This document shows, piece after piece, positions 44,911 to 53,894 of a DNA stretch of 64,000 bases. The stretch is from Thiomonas sp. FB-Cd (GTDB lineage Bacteria; Pseudomonadota; Gammaproteobacteria; Burkholderiales; Burkholderiaceae_C), in the NCBI RefSeq assembly GCF_000733775.1, contig NZ_JPOE01000002.1, forward strand, positions 682,001 to 746,000, read 5' to 3'. The position numbers were made by a program, and so were the translations under genes. How positions within the stretch are numbered: the first letter of the stretch is position 1; every line of letters begins with the position of its first letter. The notes below the pieces were generated by a model that saw nothing but the letters and a program-made list of their open reading frames with translations, had not been told where the DNA came from and did not search any database.

Positions 44911-45238
44911 AACAATCTTCAGGGAAGAAACGCTTCATCACTGCTTGGCTAGCTGAGGGCCAAAGGGAAATTTTCAAGGTGCTGGCTGGCGGTGGGCGAG
45001 GACTCCACTGGCGCCGCCAAGGGTGCGAGTGCTGCAGCAGGTGCCCAAAGGCCATGCCGCTGGGGTGTGGATCAGCCTGGGTTCGAGTTACCTGGTACGA
45101 ATGATCAACCGGTGGAGCGCAGTTGCACAATAGCCCGATCGGCCCAATCAATGCCGCAGTTGCGGTGGCCACCGACTGTGGCTTCCATGGTCTGCAAACA
45201 CCCTCCTCCCCCTGTTGCCCCTACGCCGGAGAACATTG
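44911..45238. other. Intergenic stretch between divergent genes
   Basis: About 330 bp. No supported gene; it presumably holds the promoters of the hypothetical protein and the dehydrogenase. Confidence 0.4.
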
Positions 45239-46132
45239 ATGGCACAAACTGCAGTTGCTTTTGTCGGTCTTGGGGCCATGGGCGAGCCCATGGCCCATAA
45301 CGTGCTGCGCAGTGGCGTTGCGCTCACGGTCTACAACCGCTCCAAGTCCCGGGCGCAATCTTTGGCGGCAGCGGGTGCAAAGGTTGCCGACACGGCGGCC
45401 ATGGCCGTGAGCCCAGGCGGCGTGGTGGTCACGATGCTGGCCAATGACGCGGCGCTTGAGGCCGTGACGTTAGGTCCCGATGGTTTCATGGGCCGATTGG
45501 ACTCCGGTGGCCTGCATATTTCGATGAGCACGGTTTCCCCGGAAACATCGCGTCGGCTGGCTCGAGAACATGCCAAACGAGGCAGCTTCTACGTTGCCGC
45601 ACCCGTGTTTGGGCGCCCGGAAGCAGCTGCTGCGCGGAAGCTTTGGATTGGCCAGTCAGGACCAGCCGAAGCCAAGGCCCGTGCCAAGCCTATTCTCGAC
45701 GCCATGGGGCAAGGCATTCACGATTTTGGCGAGGATCCCGGCGCCGCGAATGTGGTGAAACTATCGGGAAATTTCTTGATCCTGTCGGCCGTGGAGGCGC
45801 TTGCCGAAGCGCTCGCCCTCTCCGAAAAGAATGGAATTGACCGGCACGTCTTGGCAGGGTTTCTTGGGCAGACGATCTTCAATTGCCCGATTTACCAGAA
45901 CTACGGTCGCATTCTCGCGGACCAGAAGTATGAGCCGGCTGGCTTCAAATTGGAACTTGGCATGAAGGACGTGCGTTTGGTGCGCGACGTGGCAGAAAGC
46001 GTCACCGCCACCATGCCGCTGGCCGACTTGCTTCATGCACGGCTGCTGACGAGTTTGGCCAAAGGTCGCGGCGAAATGGACTGGACCGCCATTGCCATGC
46101 TTAGCGCGGAAGAAGCCGGTATCGGCTGCTGA
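45239..46132 (+). CDS. NAD(P)-dependent dehydrogenase, 3-hydroxyisobutyrate dehydrogenase family
   Basis: 297-residue beta-hydroxyacid dehydrogenase. N-terminal Rossmann motif VAFVGLGAMGEPMAHNVLRS, substrate loop (…GGLHISMSTVSPETSR) and catalytic lysine in NVVKLSGNFLI, followed by the all-helical C-terminal domain. ATG 45239 was chosen since the Rossmann strand begins there and CGGAGA lies upstream. Substrate could be 3-hydroxyisobutyrate, tartronate semialdehyde or succinic semialdehyde. Confidence 0.85.
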   Translation: MAQTAVAFVGLGAMGEPMAHNVLRSGVALTVYNRSKSRAQSLAAAGAKVADTAAMAVSPGGVVVTMLANDAALEAVTLGPDGFMGRLDSGGLHISMSTVSPETSRRLAREHAKRGSFYVAAPVFGRPEAAAARKLWIGQSGPAEAKARAKPILDAMGQGIHDFGEDPGAANVVKLSGNFLILSAVEALAEALALSEKNGIDRHVLAGFLGQTIFNCPIYQNYGRILADQKYEPAGFKLELGMKDVRLVRDVAESVTATMPLADLLHARLLTSLAKGRGEMDWTAIAMLSAEEAGIGC

Positions 46133-46153
46133 GTTTCCGACAACGATTACCGC

Positions 46154-46792
46154 CTATCGATGAAGGCGCAGAAGCCCGAGTCCAAAGGCGCAAAACACGC
46201 CTCCTGAAGCGCGCTGCGGCCAACCTGATGAAAACCAGGCGCGCAGGCGCTTTCGTGTGAGCACGGCAAATCCGGCGTATATGCTCAACGCGCCTAGCGA
46301 GATGACCATGAATGTGCCCGTAAGCGTGGCGTATTGCGGGGTCATCGGACGGGATGGGCTCAGGAACTGAGGGAACAGGGCTGCAATGAAGGCGATGGCC
46401 TTCGGGTTGGTCAGCGCCACGGCCAGTCCCTTCGCGTAGAGGGCGCGGGGGCGGCGCTCTGGCGCCGGCGCGCCCGAAGACGTTGCCGGCAGTGGCCTTG
46501 CGCCGCGACTGGCGCCACGCCACTGCTGTACGCCAAGCCAGATGAGATAGATTGCTCCCGTGACCTTGAGCGCGTTGAAAGCGAGCGCGGACGCATGAAG
46601 AATGGCGTTGACGCCGAGTGCACTGAGTAATGTCAGCACCAGGAGGCCCGATACGTTGCCGAGGGACGACCATAGCGCGCGGCGCCAGCCGTAATGCATG
46701 GCATTGTGAATCGACAGCATGACCGCGGGTCCCGGTGTGAACGAGGCAGCCAGGGCAAAGCCAACGAAAAGCCAATAGGAGGTGGTGGGCAT
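46154..46792 (-). CDS. LysE/RhtB-family amino-acid exporter
   Basis: 212-residue protein with about six helices. The family signature ASFTPGPAVMLSIHNAMHYG is near the N-terminus, followed by GLAVALTNPKAIAFIAALFPQF, typical of RhtB/LysE exporters. ATG 46792 (MPTTSYWLFVG) was chosen over a TTG 12 bp upstream. Substrate unknown. Convergent with the dehydrogenase gene. Confidence 0.88.
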   Translation of the reverse strand: MPTTSYWLFVGFALAASFTPGPAVMLSIHNAMHYGWRRALWSSLGNVSGLLVLTLLSALGVNAILHASALAFNALKVTGAIYLIWLGVQQWRGASRGARPLPATSSGAPAPERRPRALYAKGLAVALTNPKAIAFIAALFPQFLSPSRPMTPQYATLTGTFMVISLGALSIYAGFAVLTRKRLRAWFSSGWPQRASGGVFCAFGLGLLRLHR

Positions 46793-46993
46793 GACGGGGG
46801 GCAATGTGATTGAAGCGTTGTCGGTGGTCTGCTCGCGCTGAGGACAAGCCGCGTCCTGCGACCTGACACGACTACGCAGGTCCCGATCCCTTAGAAAGGG
46901 TCAACGCCCGACTGTCAAATTCTAGAGCCGGCCGGGCTTTTTCAAGCTCTCGGCGCCCCAGACCGCGCTCGGGCCCGGGGCTTGGGGTGACCC

Positions 46994-47653
46994 TTATTTC
47001 GGCTGAGGGACCACCCGAAGGTACGGCTTCAGTGCTTTCCAACCCCCGGGGAACTTCTGTTTGGCAACTTCATCGGTAATCGATGTGGGGATGACGACAT
47101 CGTCTCCAGGGTGCCAATTTGCGGGTGTCGCCACACCATGCTTGGCCGTCAGCTGCAGCGCGTCCAGAAGGCGCAGGACCTCCGTGAAGTCGCGTCCGTT
47201 GCTCATCGGGTAGACAAGCATGGCTTTGACCTTTTTATCCGGTCCGATGAAGAACACGGATCGCACGGTGGCATTGTCGGCTGCGGTGCGCCCGTCGGAG
47301 GCGCCGGTCTGGTCGGCCGGAAGCATGTCATAGAGTTTCGCCACCTCGAGTTTCGTGTCGCCGATGATCGGGTAATTGGGTGCCGTTCCTTGCGTTTCAG
47401 CGATATCTTTGGCCCACACGTGGTGTTCGGCGACAGGGTCGACGGACAAGCCAATGAGTTTGCAGTTGCGTTTATCGAACTCGGGCTTGAGCCTTGCCAC
47501 GGTTCCCAGTTCCGTGGTGCAGATGGGCGTGAAATCCTTCGGGTGCGAAAACAGCAAGGCCCAACTGCTTCCAATCCAGTCGTGAAATCGGATAGTCCCC
47601 TCGGTCGTTTCGGCCGTGAAATCCGGGGCTATGTCTCCAAGTCGCAAACTCAT
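46994..47653 (-). CDS. 1-Cys peroxiredoxin (Prx6-like)
   Basis: 219-residue peroxidase with catalytic C45 in FTPICTTELG and the long C-terminal domain (TPANWHPGDDVVIPTSITDE) of the Prx6/AhpE-like 1-Cys type. No resolving cysteine is evident. AGGAG precedes ATG 47653. It reduces hydrogen peroxide and alkyl peroxides; together with rubrerythrin it gives this region a peroxide-defence flavour. Confidence 0.93.
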   Translation of the reverse strand: MSLRLGDIAPDFTAETTEGTIRFHDWIGSSWALLFSHPKDFTPICTTELGTVARLKPEFDKRNCKLIGLSVDPVAEHHVWAKDIAETQGTAPNYPIIGDTKLEVAKLYDMLPADQTGASDGRTAADNATVRSVFFIGPDKKVKAMLVYPMSNGRDFTEVLRLLDALQLTAKHGVATPANWHPGDDVVIPTSITDEVAKQKFPGGWKALKPYLRVVPQPK

Positions 47654-47938
47654 CGTGAACTCCTTTGTTTTTGCCGACCGCATGTCGGGTCAAGGTCAAG
47701 CCTAGGCCCTGCCCGGCCGCATGCCAACGAAGGGTTCGTTATACCGTCATGCCAGAATGGACTTTCGTCACACCAACGGCCCATCACTGACCGGTCTCCC
47801 CCACACCAAGGCAACTCTGCCTCGAAAGAGACGGGGTGACGCAGGCAAAGGACGCGGCTGCCGCAAGATCGACCAGGATTTCGGGGGCCGCCTGCCAGCG
47901 GCACCAAGCGTCTGGACCGTCGAGAGTTCAGATCGTTG

Positions 47939-48667
47939 TCACTGGGGAGTTATCGTCAGGTTGACGGTCACCAAAGGGCCGTTTTCATTGAGCGTTTGTT
48001 CCCCGCTCTCCGACACAAATGTGTAATTCCCAGCCGTATCAATGACATAGTTGTCCTGGGCTCTGGAAACCTGGACGTTCGAGAGATCGAAAGACGTGTC
48101 AATGAGCGAAACCGTTGCCGTTGAAAGCGATGGGCCGGGCGCAACGGCAAAGCTCAAGGACTCACTCCCGGTCAGCGTCGATTTGGTGTTGTCCGTGTAG
48201 CAGTTGTACGAGACAATGGGGCCAGTTTGGCCAATGGTCACGGTCGATGGATAAGAGCCCGCCGCAGCCGCCACGCAGTACTGTCCATTGCCTGCATAGC
48301 CCAGGGGCGCGTAAGTCGGCGACAAAAAACCTTGCGTACTCGAATCGATTGAAAGTGGCTGGCTATTTACCGTGATGCTGCCAGCAACCGAGGTTGTCGC
48401 GACCAAGGCATCCTGCCCCTCAAAAGTTGTCGGATTGGCGGCAGGTGTGAGCGTAAGCGTCACTATGCCGGATACCGGGATTGAAAGTCCCGATACAAGC
48501 GCCGTGCCGCTGACCACTGCGGTTTTCTGGTACCCCGTGCTGTACAGGTTTACAACCGCGGTCTGAAGCGGGAACGACAAGGTTGTTCCCCCGCCGCCAC
48601 CACCGCCACATGCGCTGAGGCTCGCGCTCAAAGCCATGATCAGCAGCGCCTTGTTATATGTTCCCAT
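47939..48667 (-). CDS. Predicted lipoprotein with poly-glycine tether
   Basis: 242-residue precursor. Signal peptide and lipobox ALSASLSACGGGGGGGTT, with the glycine stretch after the cysteine acting as a tether. The mature part is beta-rich, Thr/Ser-rich and low in charge (VVNLYSTGYQKTAVVSGTAL; NPTTFEGQDALVATTSVAGS), with two further cysteines. ATG 48667 chosen for the signal peptide. Family not recognised. Confidence 0.7.
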   Translation of the reverse strand: MGTYNKALLIMALSASLSACGGGGGGGTTLSFPLQTAVVNLYSTGYQKTAVVSGTALVSGLSIPVSGIVTLTLTPAANPTTFEGQDALVATTSVAGSITVNSQPLSIDSSTQGFLSPTYAPLGYAGNGQYCVAAAAGSYPSTVTIGQTGPIVSYNCYTDNTKSTLTGSESLSFAVAPGPSLSTATVSLIDTSFDLSNVQVSRAQDNYVIDTAGNYTFVSESGEQTLNENGPLVTVNLTITPQ

Positions 48668-49143
48668 CACGTCTCTCCTTGGCAAACCACTTCCGTTTCT
48701 GCTTCATGCACCAGTTCACGACCGGTCTAGCGGCTGTCGCCTCGGTGACGAAGCAGCGGTCAACGCTCAGCACCCGTCGTGGCAACCCCCGACATTGAGG
48801 GTATTTTTAAACGAAGCGACACGTTTTGACACAGATCATGGTCTCGCTGACGGGCGATCGCCATTGCATGCGTTTGGGAATGGGACCGTGATGCGCCCAG
48901 GCTCAGCGTGTTAGGCGAGCCAGCTCCGGGAGTGTGCATCATGGCCATGCGCCGCCGCGACAGTCTCGAGTGTGATTTCCGCTGTGCAGTCGTTTGCTGC
49001 GCAGACATGGTCGCCCGAGCGACCCAATCCGAAGCGCAAACGCCGCTCCGCGCCGCGGGCACGGTCTGAGTGCTCAGGCTGCAACGAAGGGAAGTGGCAT
49101 CCCCGGCGTGTGCCGGAGGTGCCGGGCCACTACGGCAATCGCA
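48668..49143. other. Intergenic stretch, no supported gene
   Basis: About 475 bp between two minus-strand genes. Only short unsupported frames. It should hold the promoter for the lipoprotein and the terminator of the long operon ending at 49144. Confidence 0.4.
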
Positions 49144-50313
49144 TCACTTCGCCAGTTCGCTGATCTTGGCCTGGCGCAACTTGCCATCCTGGATCAATGC
49201 AAGGAACGCATCGGACTCGGTGCCGCCGTTGCTGTCGATTCCGGTAAAGTCTTGGGGATTCTGCGACGCGGGCAAGGCCTTGAGGGCGGCGGACATGTCG
49301 GCCCGAATTGCGGTGGCGTCGGTGGCGCTTCCGGCCATCTTCATGGCTGCGGCCAGCGCATGCACCATGGTGTAATTAAAAGCCATTTCAGATGTCGGAA
49401 CCGTTCCGCCATGGCCCTTGGCATAGGCGGCAACGTATGCCTTCATGGCGGGACGGGCATCCGAAACCAGGGGCAGCACACCGATCGATCCGTCCATCGG
49501 GGGGTAGCCGCCCAGAACCTTGGCCATCTCGTCGAACTTGGCTTGGTCCATCACGGCAAATCCACCCTTGAAACCGAGGTCACGCGCCTGCTTGACCACG
49601 AGCGCCGTTGGTTCGGACGGTCCCCCCACGAACATCACGTCAGGCTTCGCCGCCAGCACACGGCTCACTCCGCTGTAAAAGTCCGCTGATTTGTTGTACG
49701 AGATGGGGTTGTCGGCGACCACCTTGCCGCCTGCCTTTTCCCAGCCTTCGCGGAAAATCTTTGACCAAGCCTTGCCGTAGTCGGTGTCCGACGGTGCGAG
49801 CGCGACGGACTTGCCGAAAAGCTTCATCTCCGTGTGTGCATAGGCGGGCACGTAGCTTGCAAAGGATGGCGGGATGCGAATGGTCAGCTTGTTGCCTGCC
49901 TGCGTGATGCTCGGCACGCTGGAGTACGCCATCAGCAGAAAATTGGCTTGCGTGTTGAATGTCTGCAGGGCGAAGATGCCCCCGGCATGGGGACAAAAAA
50001 TGACTGGCGTTTTGTCCTGTTCGACGAGGCGTCTGCCGTTGATGGCCGCCTGCGCCGGGTTGTACTGATCATCCAGTGCGATGACTTTGAACGTGTACGT
50101 TTTTCCCTTGATGGTCACGCCACCGGCGGCGTTGACCTCGTCGACTCCCATCTCGATGCCTGACAGCACGTTTTTGCCGTACTGTGCCGCTCCGCCACTC
50201 AGCGGCCCGGTGTAGCCGATATTGATCACATCCTGCCCGTGAGCGGCCGCGCCGAAGGCCGCGGCCGTGGCTACGGCCAGTGAGAGTTTTTTCAGGGTTG
50301 TGAATGCACGCAT
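49144..50313 (-). CDS. LIV-type ABC transporter substrate-binding protein
   Basis: 389-residue periplasmic binding protein (type 1 fold, Peripla_BP_6). Signal peptide LSLAVATAAAFGAAAHGQ, then DVINIGYTGPLSGGAAQYGK and the hinge and binding strands up to ISELAK. AGGAG precedes ATG 50313. Last gene of the run; it captures the substrate for LivHMGF. LivK-like proteins bind branched amino acids, but those next to acyl-CoA genes often bind aromatic or fatty acids. Confidence 0.92.
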   Translation of the reverse strand: MRAFTTLKKLSLAVATAAAFGAAAHGQDVINIGYTGPLSGGAAQYGKNVLSGIEMGVDEVNAAGGVTIKGKTYTFKVIALDDQYNPAQAAINGRRLVEQDKTPVIFCPHAGGIFALQTFNTQANFLLMAYSSVPSITQAGNKLTIRIPPSFASYVPAYAHTEMKLFGKSVALAPSDTDYGKAWSKIFREGWEKAGGKVVADNPISYNKSADFYSGVSRVLAAKPDVMFVGGPSEPTALVVKQARDLGFKGGFAVMDQAKFDEMAKVLGGYPPMDGSIGVLPLVSDARPAMKAYVAAYAKGHGGTVPTSEMAFNYTMVHALAAAMKMAGSATDATAIRADMSAALKALPASQNPQDFTGIDSNGGTESDAFLALIQDGKLRQAKISELAK

Positions 50314-50367
50314 GCTTGTCTCCTTTGGATTTGGAATCAACCAATCGGCATGGAATCCGAGGGATTC

Positions 50368-51075
50368 CTAGGTGCCGATATACGCTTTGCGTATGCTTTC
50401 GTCGTGCAACAGCGCTGTGGCGTTGCCCTCCATGACTACCCTGCCCTGTTCGATGACGTACGCGCGGTTTGCGATACGCAACGCTGCATGGGCGTTTTGT
50501 TCGGCAAGCAGGACCGTGGTCCCGGCTTTGTTGATCGCTTGGATGACCTCGAACATCTGCTTGACCACTAGCGGCGCAAGCCCAAGCGAAGGCTCGTCGA
50601 GAAGCAGCAACTTGGGTTGGCCCATCAAAGCGCGTCCGATCGCCACCATCTGCTGTTGACCGCCACTGAGGGAACCGGCTGGTTTGTCGCGCTTTTCCGC
50701 AAGGTCGGGAAAAAGCGCGAACACCTGATCCAAGCGATCTTGCAAGGCAGCCTTCTCGCGGCGGTGCACATAGGCACCGAGTTGCAGGTTTTTCAATACG
50801 GAAAGCTGCCCGAAGAGCTTGCGACCTTCCGGACAGTGGACGAGTCCATGCGCGACGATTTGCGGTGCGCGCAGGTGGGCAAGGTCCAGTTCCCCCCACC
50901 GCACCTGCCCAGAGCGAATGCGCAGCAAACCACTAAGGGCATGGAACAAGCTGCTTTTTCCAGCGCCGTTCGCACCGAGCAGCACCACCAATTCGCCTTC
51001 GTGCACCTGCATGTCGACGCCCTGTAAGGCAAGAAAAGCGTCGTAACCTACCGTCACTCCCTCAAGCCTCAGCAT
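50368..51075 (-). CDS. livF: Branched-chain type ABC transporter ATPase LivF
   Basis: 235-residue ATPase. Walker A LLGANGAGKSSLF, signature SLSGGQQQMVAIGRAL, Walker B LLLLDEPSLGLAP, H-loop LLAEQNAH. ATG 51075 overlaps livG by 14 nt. Pairs with LivG on the inner face of the membrane. Confidence 0.95.
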   Translation of the reverse strand: MLRLEGVTVGYDAFLALQGVDMQVHEGELVVLLGANGAGKSSLFHALSGLLRIRSGQVRWGELDLAHLRAPQIVAHGLVHCPEGRKLFGQLSVLKNLQLGAYVHRREKAALQDRLDQVFALFPDLAEKRDKPAGSLSGGQQQMVAIGRALMGQPKLLLLDEPSLGLAPLVVKQMFEVIQAINKAGTTVLLAEQNAHAALRIANRAYVIEQGRVVMEGNATALLHDESIRKAYIGT

Positions 51076-51826
51076 CGGGCACTCCCAGGTAGGCATGAAT
51101 GACATGAGGATTTTCGCGGATGGCCTCCGGCGCGCCTTCCGCGATTTTCTTGCCATGGTTGAGAACGATTACGGTATCGGCCAAACGCATGACCATGTCC
51201 ATTTTGTGCTCCACCAGGCAGACCGTCAGGCCGCTCAAGGCAAGCTTGCGAATGAGGTCGGCCAATCGCGCGGTTTCCTCCGGATTGATGCCCCCCGCGG
51301 GCTCATCAAGAAGGATGAGCTTCGGCTCGGTCGCTAGTGCCAGTGCAATGGCGACGCGCTTGCGCTGCTCTTGCGTGATATCGCCGGCCAGGCGGTGCGC
51401 CACATCACGCAAACCGACGAATTCGAGAGCGCCTTGCGCTTTGGCGCGGCACAGCGCCTCCTCGCGGCGCAGCCGCGAGGAGCCCAACAGTGCATCCCAC
51501 AAGCCTGCTCGAGTGCGCAGGCGGTGGCCGATGATCAGGTTGTCCAGGACGCTGGCATGGTCGAAGAGTTGGCAACTTTGAAAGGTCCGTGCAATGCCGA
51601 GCCGCGCCATATGGTCAGGACGCGATCCCGTGACGGCTTGCCCCTCGAGGCGAATGGACCCGCAGCTGGGCTTGCAGACTCCGCTGATGAGATTGAAAAA
51701 GGTTGTTTTGCCGGCGCCGTTCGGCCCGATGATGGCTGTGATGCTGCCTCGGGCGATACGCGTGCTGACGCCGTCGACAGCAGCCAGCCCCCCGAAACGC
51801 ACACCCAAGTCATGGATTTCAAGCAT
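51062..51826 (-). CDS. livG: Branched-chain type ABC transporter ATPase LivG
   Basis: 254-residue ATPase. Walker A IIGPNGAGKTTFFNL, Walker B LILLDEPAGGINPEET, H-loop CLVEHKMDMV. The signature loop reads DITQEQRKRVAIA in place of a classical LSGGQ/LPYGxQR, a variant that may still be functional. ATG 51826 overlaps livM by 8 nt. Confidence 0.94.
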   Translation of the reverse strand: MLEIHDLGVRFGGLAAVDGVSTRIARGSITAIIGPNGAGKTTFFNLISGVCKPSCGSIRLEGQAVTGSRPDHMARLGIARTFQSCQLFDHASVLDNLIIGHRLRTRAGLWDALLGSSRLRREEALCRAKAQGALEFVGLRDVAHRLAGDITQEQRKRVAIALALATEPKLILLDEPAGGINPEETARLADLIRKLALSGLTVCLVEHKMDMVMRLADTVIVLNHGKKIAEGAPEAIRENPHVIHAYLGVPDAEA

Positions 51827-52847
51827 GGCCGTGTCTTTGTGCCGCGGCGGCTCTGTGTTCGTGCGCGGGTGCCGCATCAGGTTGTGCGACGGCCAAGGCC
51901 TGCGAGTCACGCCGGGCGCGCCAGTTGCGAAGGGTGCCGACCATGCCGGCAGGCAGGAAAATGAGGAGCACGACCAGCAGCGGGCCGAATACGATCATGC
52001 GGTAGTCCTGCATGAACTGCAAGTATTGCGTGATCCAGGGCAGGACCAATGAGCCGACTATCGGTCCGGCAACCGTACCCAGCCCACCGATGAGCATGGC
52101 CGTGACCATGTCGAAGGTGTGAGCGATGTTGGCCACATCCGGGCCCAGGAAACGAATGGTCCCCGCATACAGTCCACCGGCCAACCCGGCGTAAAACACG
52201 GAAAGTACGAAGGCCAGCAGTTTGGTGCGCATGAGAGGAATGCCCAGAGCTTCGGCTAACGGCTCGCTGTTTCGCACGGCCATGAAGCTGCGCCCAACCA
52301 GGGAGCGCACGATGCGCTGCATCATCCACGTCATCATGACAAGTGCACCGAGTGCCAGGTAGTACTGGGCGCGTGGCGTGGAGAATTGCACGGGGCCAAA
52401 GCCTGGAGGTGCCGGAATGCCGATGATGCCGCTCACACCGTGGGTAAGACCATCCCACTTTTCGATGACCAGATTAATGATCGTGCCCACGCAGAGCGTG
52501 AATATCGCGAAGTAATACCCGCGCAGGCGCAGCGACAGCCAGCCAATGGGCATGCCCAATACGGCTGGAACCACTCCCGACAACATGAAGGCCCACCAGA
52601 ACGGAACTCCATGGTCAACCGTGAGGATGCCCACCGTGTAGGCTCCAATGGCCATGAAGCCGGCGTGTGCCAAGTTGAGCTGCCCCGTATAACCCGTGAT
52701 GAGATTCAGACCCAGCGTCGCGATGGCATAGATGAAAGCCAGCGCAAGCACGGACAAGACGTAGTCGTTGCCGCCGGCAAGCCACGGCAACGCGATCCCG
52801 AGCGCCAGCGGCGCGATCCATATGGCCGAGCGCCGGAACGCTCCCAT
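51819..52847 (-). CDS. livM: Branched-chain type ABC transporter permease LivM
   Basis: 342-residue permease with about eight to ten helices. LivM motifs: ATLGLNLITGYTGQLNLAHA near residue 45 and AVRNSEPLAEALGIPLMRTK in the cytoplasmic coupling loop. A polar, alanine-rich tail ends the protein. ATG 52847 is 1 nt after the livH stop; GTG 52859 is an alternative. Confidence 0.94.
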   Translation of the reverse strand: MGAFRRSAIWIAPLALGIALPWLAGGNDYVLSVLALAFIYAIATLGLNLITGYTGQLNLAHAGFMAIGAYTVGILTVDHGVPFWWAFMLSGVVPAVLGMPIGWLSLRLRGYYFAIFTLCVGTIINLVIEKWDGLTHGVSGIIGIPAPPGFGPVQFSTPRAQYYLALGALVMMTWMMQRIVRSLVGRSFMAVRNSEPLAEALGIPLMRTKLLAFVLSVFYAGLAGGLYAGTIRFLGPDVANIAHTFDMVTAMLIGGLGTVAGPIVGSLVLPWITQYLQFMQDYRMIVFGPLLVVLLIFLPAGMVGTLRNWRARRDSQALAVAQPDAAPAHEHRAAAAQRHGHA

Positions 52848-52848
52848 G

Positions 52849-53712
52849 TCAGCGAGCACCCTGTGTCAACAAGCCTTGCGGCCGCACCGAGAGAACGACC
52901 ACGAGCAGCACGAAGGCGATGATGTCCTTGTAGTCGGTGGAGACGTAAAAGCCGCCGAAGCTCTCGGCCATGCCAATGATCAGCCCCCCGAGGATGGCTC
53001 CCGGAAAGCTTCCCATGCCGCCGAGAATGATGATCACGAATGCCTTGACGATCACCAGACCGCCCATCGTCGGGTACAAGAGGTTAATGGGCGCGTACAG
53101 CACCGCGGCCACGGCAGCGAGCGCACCGGAGATGGCAAACACGAGGTACGTCACCCATCGTGCATCGATGCCGACGAGCGCGGCACCCTGCGGGTCCTGC
53201 GCCAAGGCGAGAATGGTGGATCCCGTGATCGTGCGGGTCAGAAACAGGTGCAAGACGATCACCAAGACGAAAGCGGCCGCGATGATGAGAACCCGTTGCA
53301 GGGGAAACGGCATGCCTGCGATCTGCAGAACCTGGCCGTACGGGGTGGGCAGGCGATGGAACCCCGCGCCCCAAATGAGTTGGGCAGCAGATTCGAGAAA
53401 CAGCATGACACCGATGGCACCGATCATGTCGTAAAGCTCAGGCGCCTTGCGCAGCGGCGCAAACACCAGTGCTTGCATCAGCATGCCCAGCAGCGCCACG
53501 GTCGTTCCCGCGCCCAGCATGGCCCACCAATAGCCAAGCCCCAGCTTGCTGATCAGCGTATAGGCCACATAACCGCCGACCATGTACAGCGCCCCATGTG
53601 CAAAGTTCGGTATATGCAGCACGCCGTAGACCATCGTCAGGCCGAGCGCCACCAGTCCATAAATGGCACCGAGGGTTAGGCCGTTGAACAGCAATTGGAC
53701 GATCTGGTCCAT
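52849..53712 (-). CDS. livH: Branched-chain type ABC transporter permease LivH
   Basis: 287-residue permease. LivH signatures: ALGLTMVYGVLHIPNFAHGA, and the coupling loop LALAQDPQGAALVGIDARWV. First gene of the transporter block, about 180 bp after the acyl-CoA synthetase. Starts MDQIVQLLFNGLTLGAIYGL at ATG 53712. Confidence 0.94.
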   Translation of the reverse strand: MDQIVQLLFNGLTLGAIYGLVALGLTMVYGVLHIPNFAHGALYMVGGYVAYTLISKLGLGYWWAMLGAGTTVALLGMLMQALVFAPLRKAPELYDMIGAIGVMLFLESAAQLIWGAGFHRLPTPYGQVLQIAGMPFPLQRVLIIAAAFVLVIVLHLFLTRTITGSTILALAQDPQGAALVGIDARWVTYLVFAISGALAAVAAVLYAPINLLYPTMGGLVIVKAFVIIILGGMGSFPGAILGGLIIGMAESFGGFYVSTDYKDIIAFVLLVVVLSVRPQGLLTQGAR

Positions 53713-53894
53713 GGACTCGAAGGGCGTGGCCGCATCCAGATGTAAACAGATGCTGATTGAAACCGCGGGGCCATGCACTGTCAATAGGTGGAATCCTATT
53801 CCGCACAGCGGTACAAAAGCAGCCGGGCTTGGCGCGTCGCAACGACGGAGCGAGGCGCACCTTGCGCCCCGATCACTTCACCGATGCCATGCGC

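Noticed and set aside
52500..52515. GCGAAGTAA, the inverted form of the transposon end motif
   Set aside because: Lies inside livM and encodes conserved YYFAIF residues; a chance match on the wrong side of the element.
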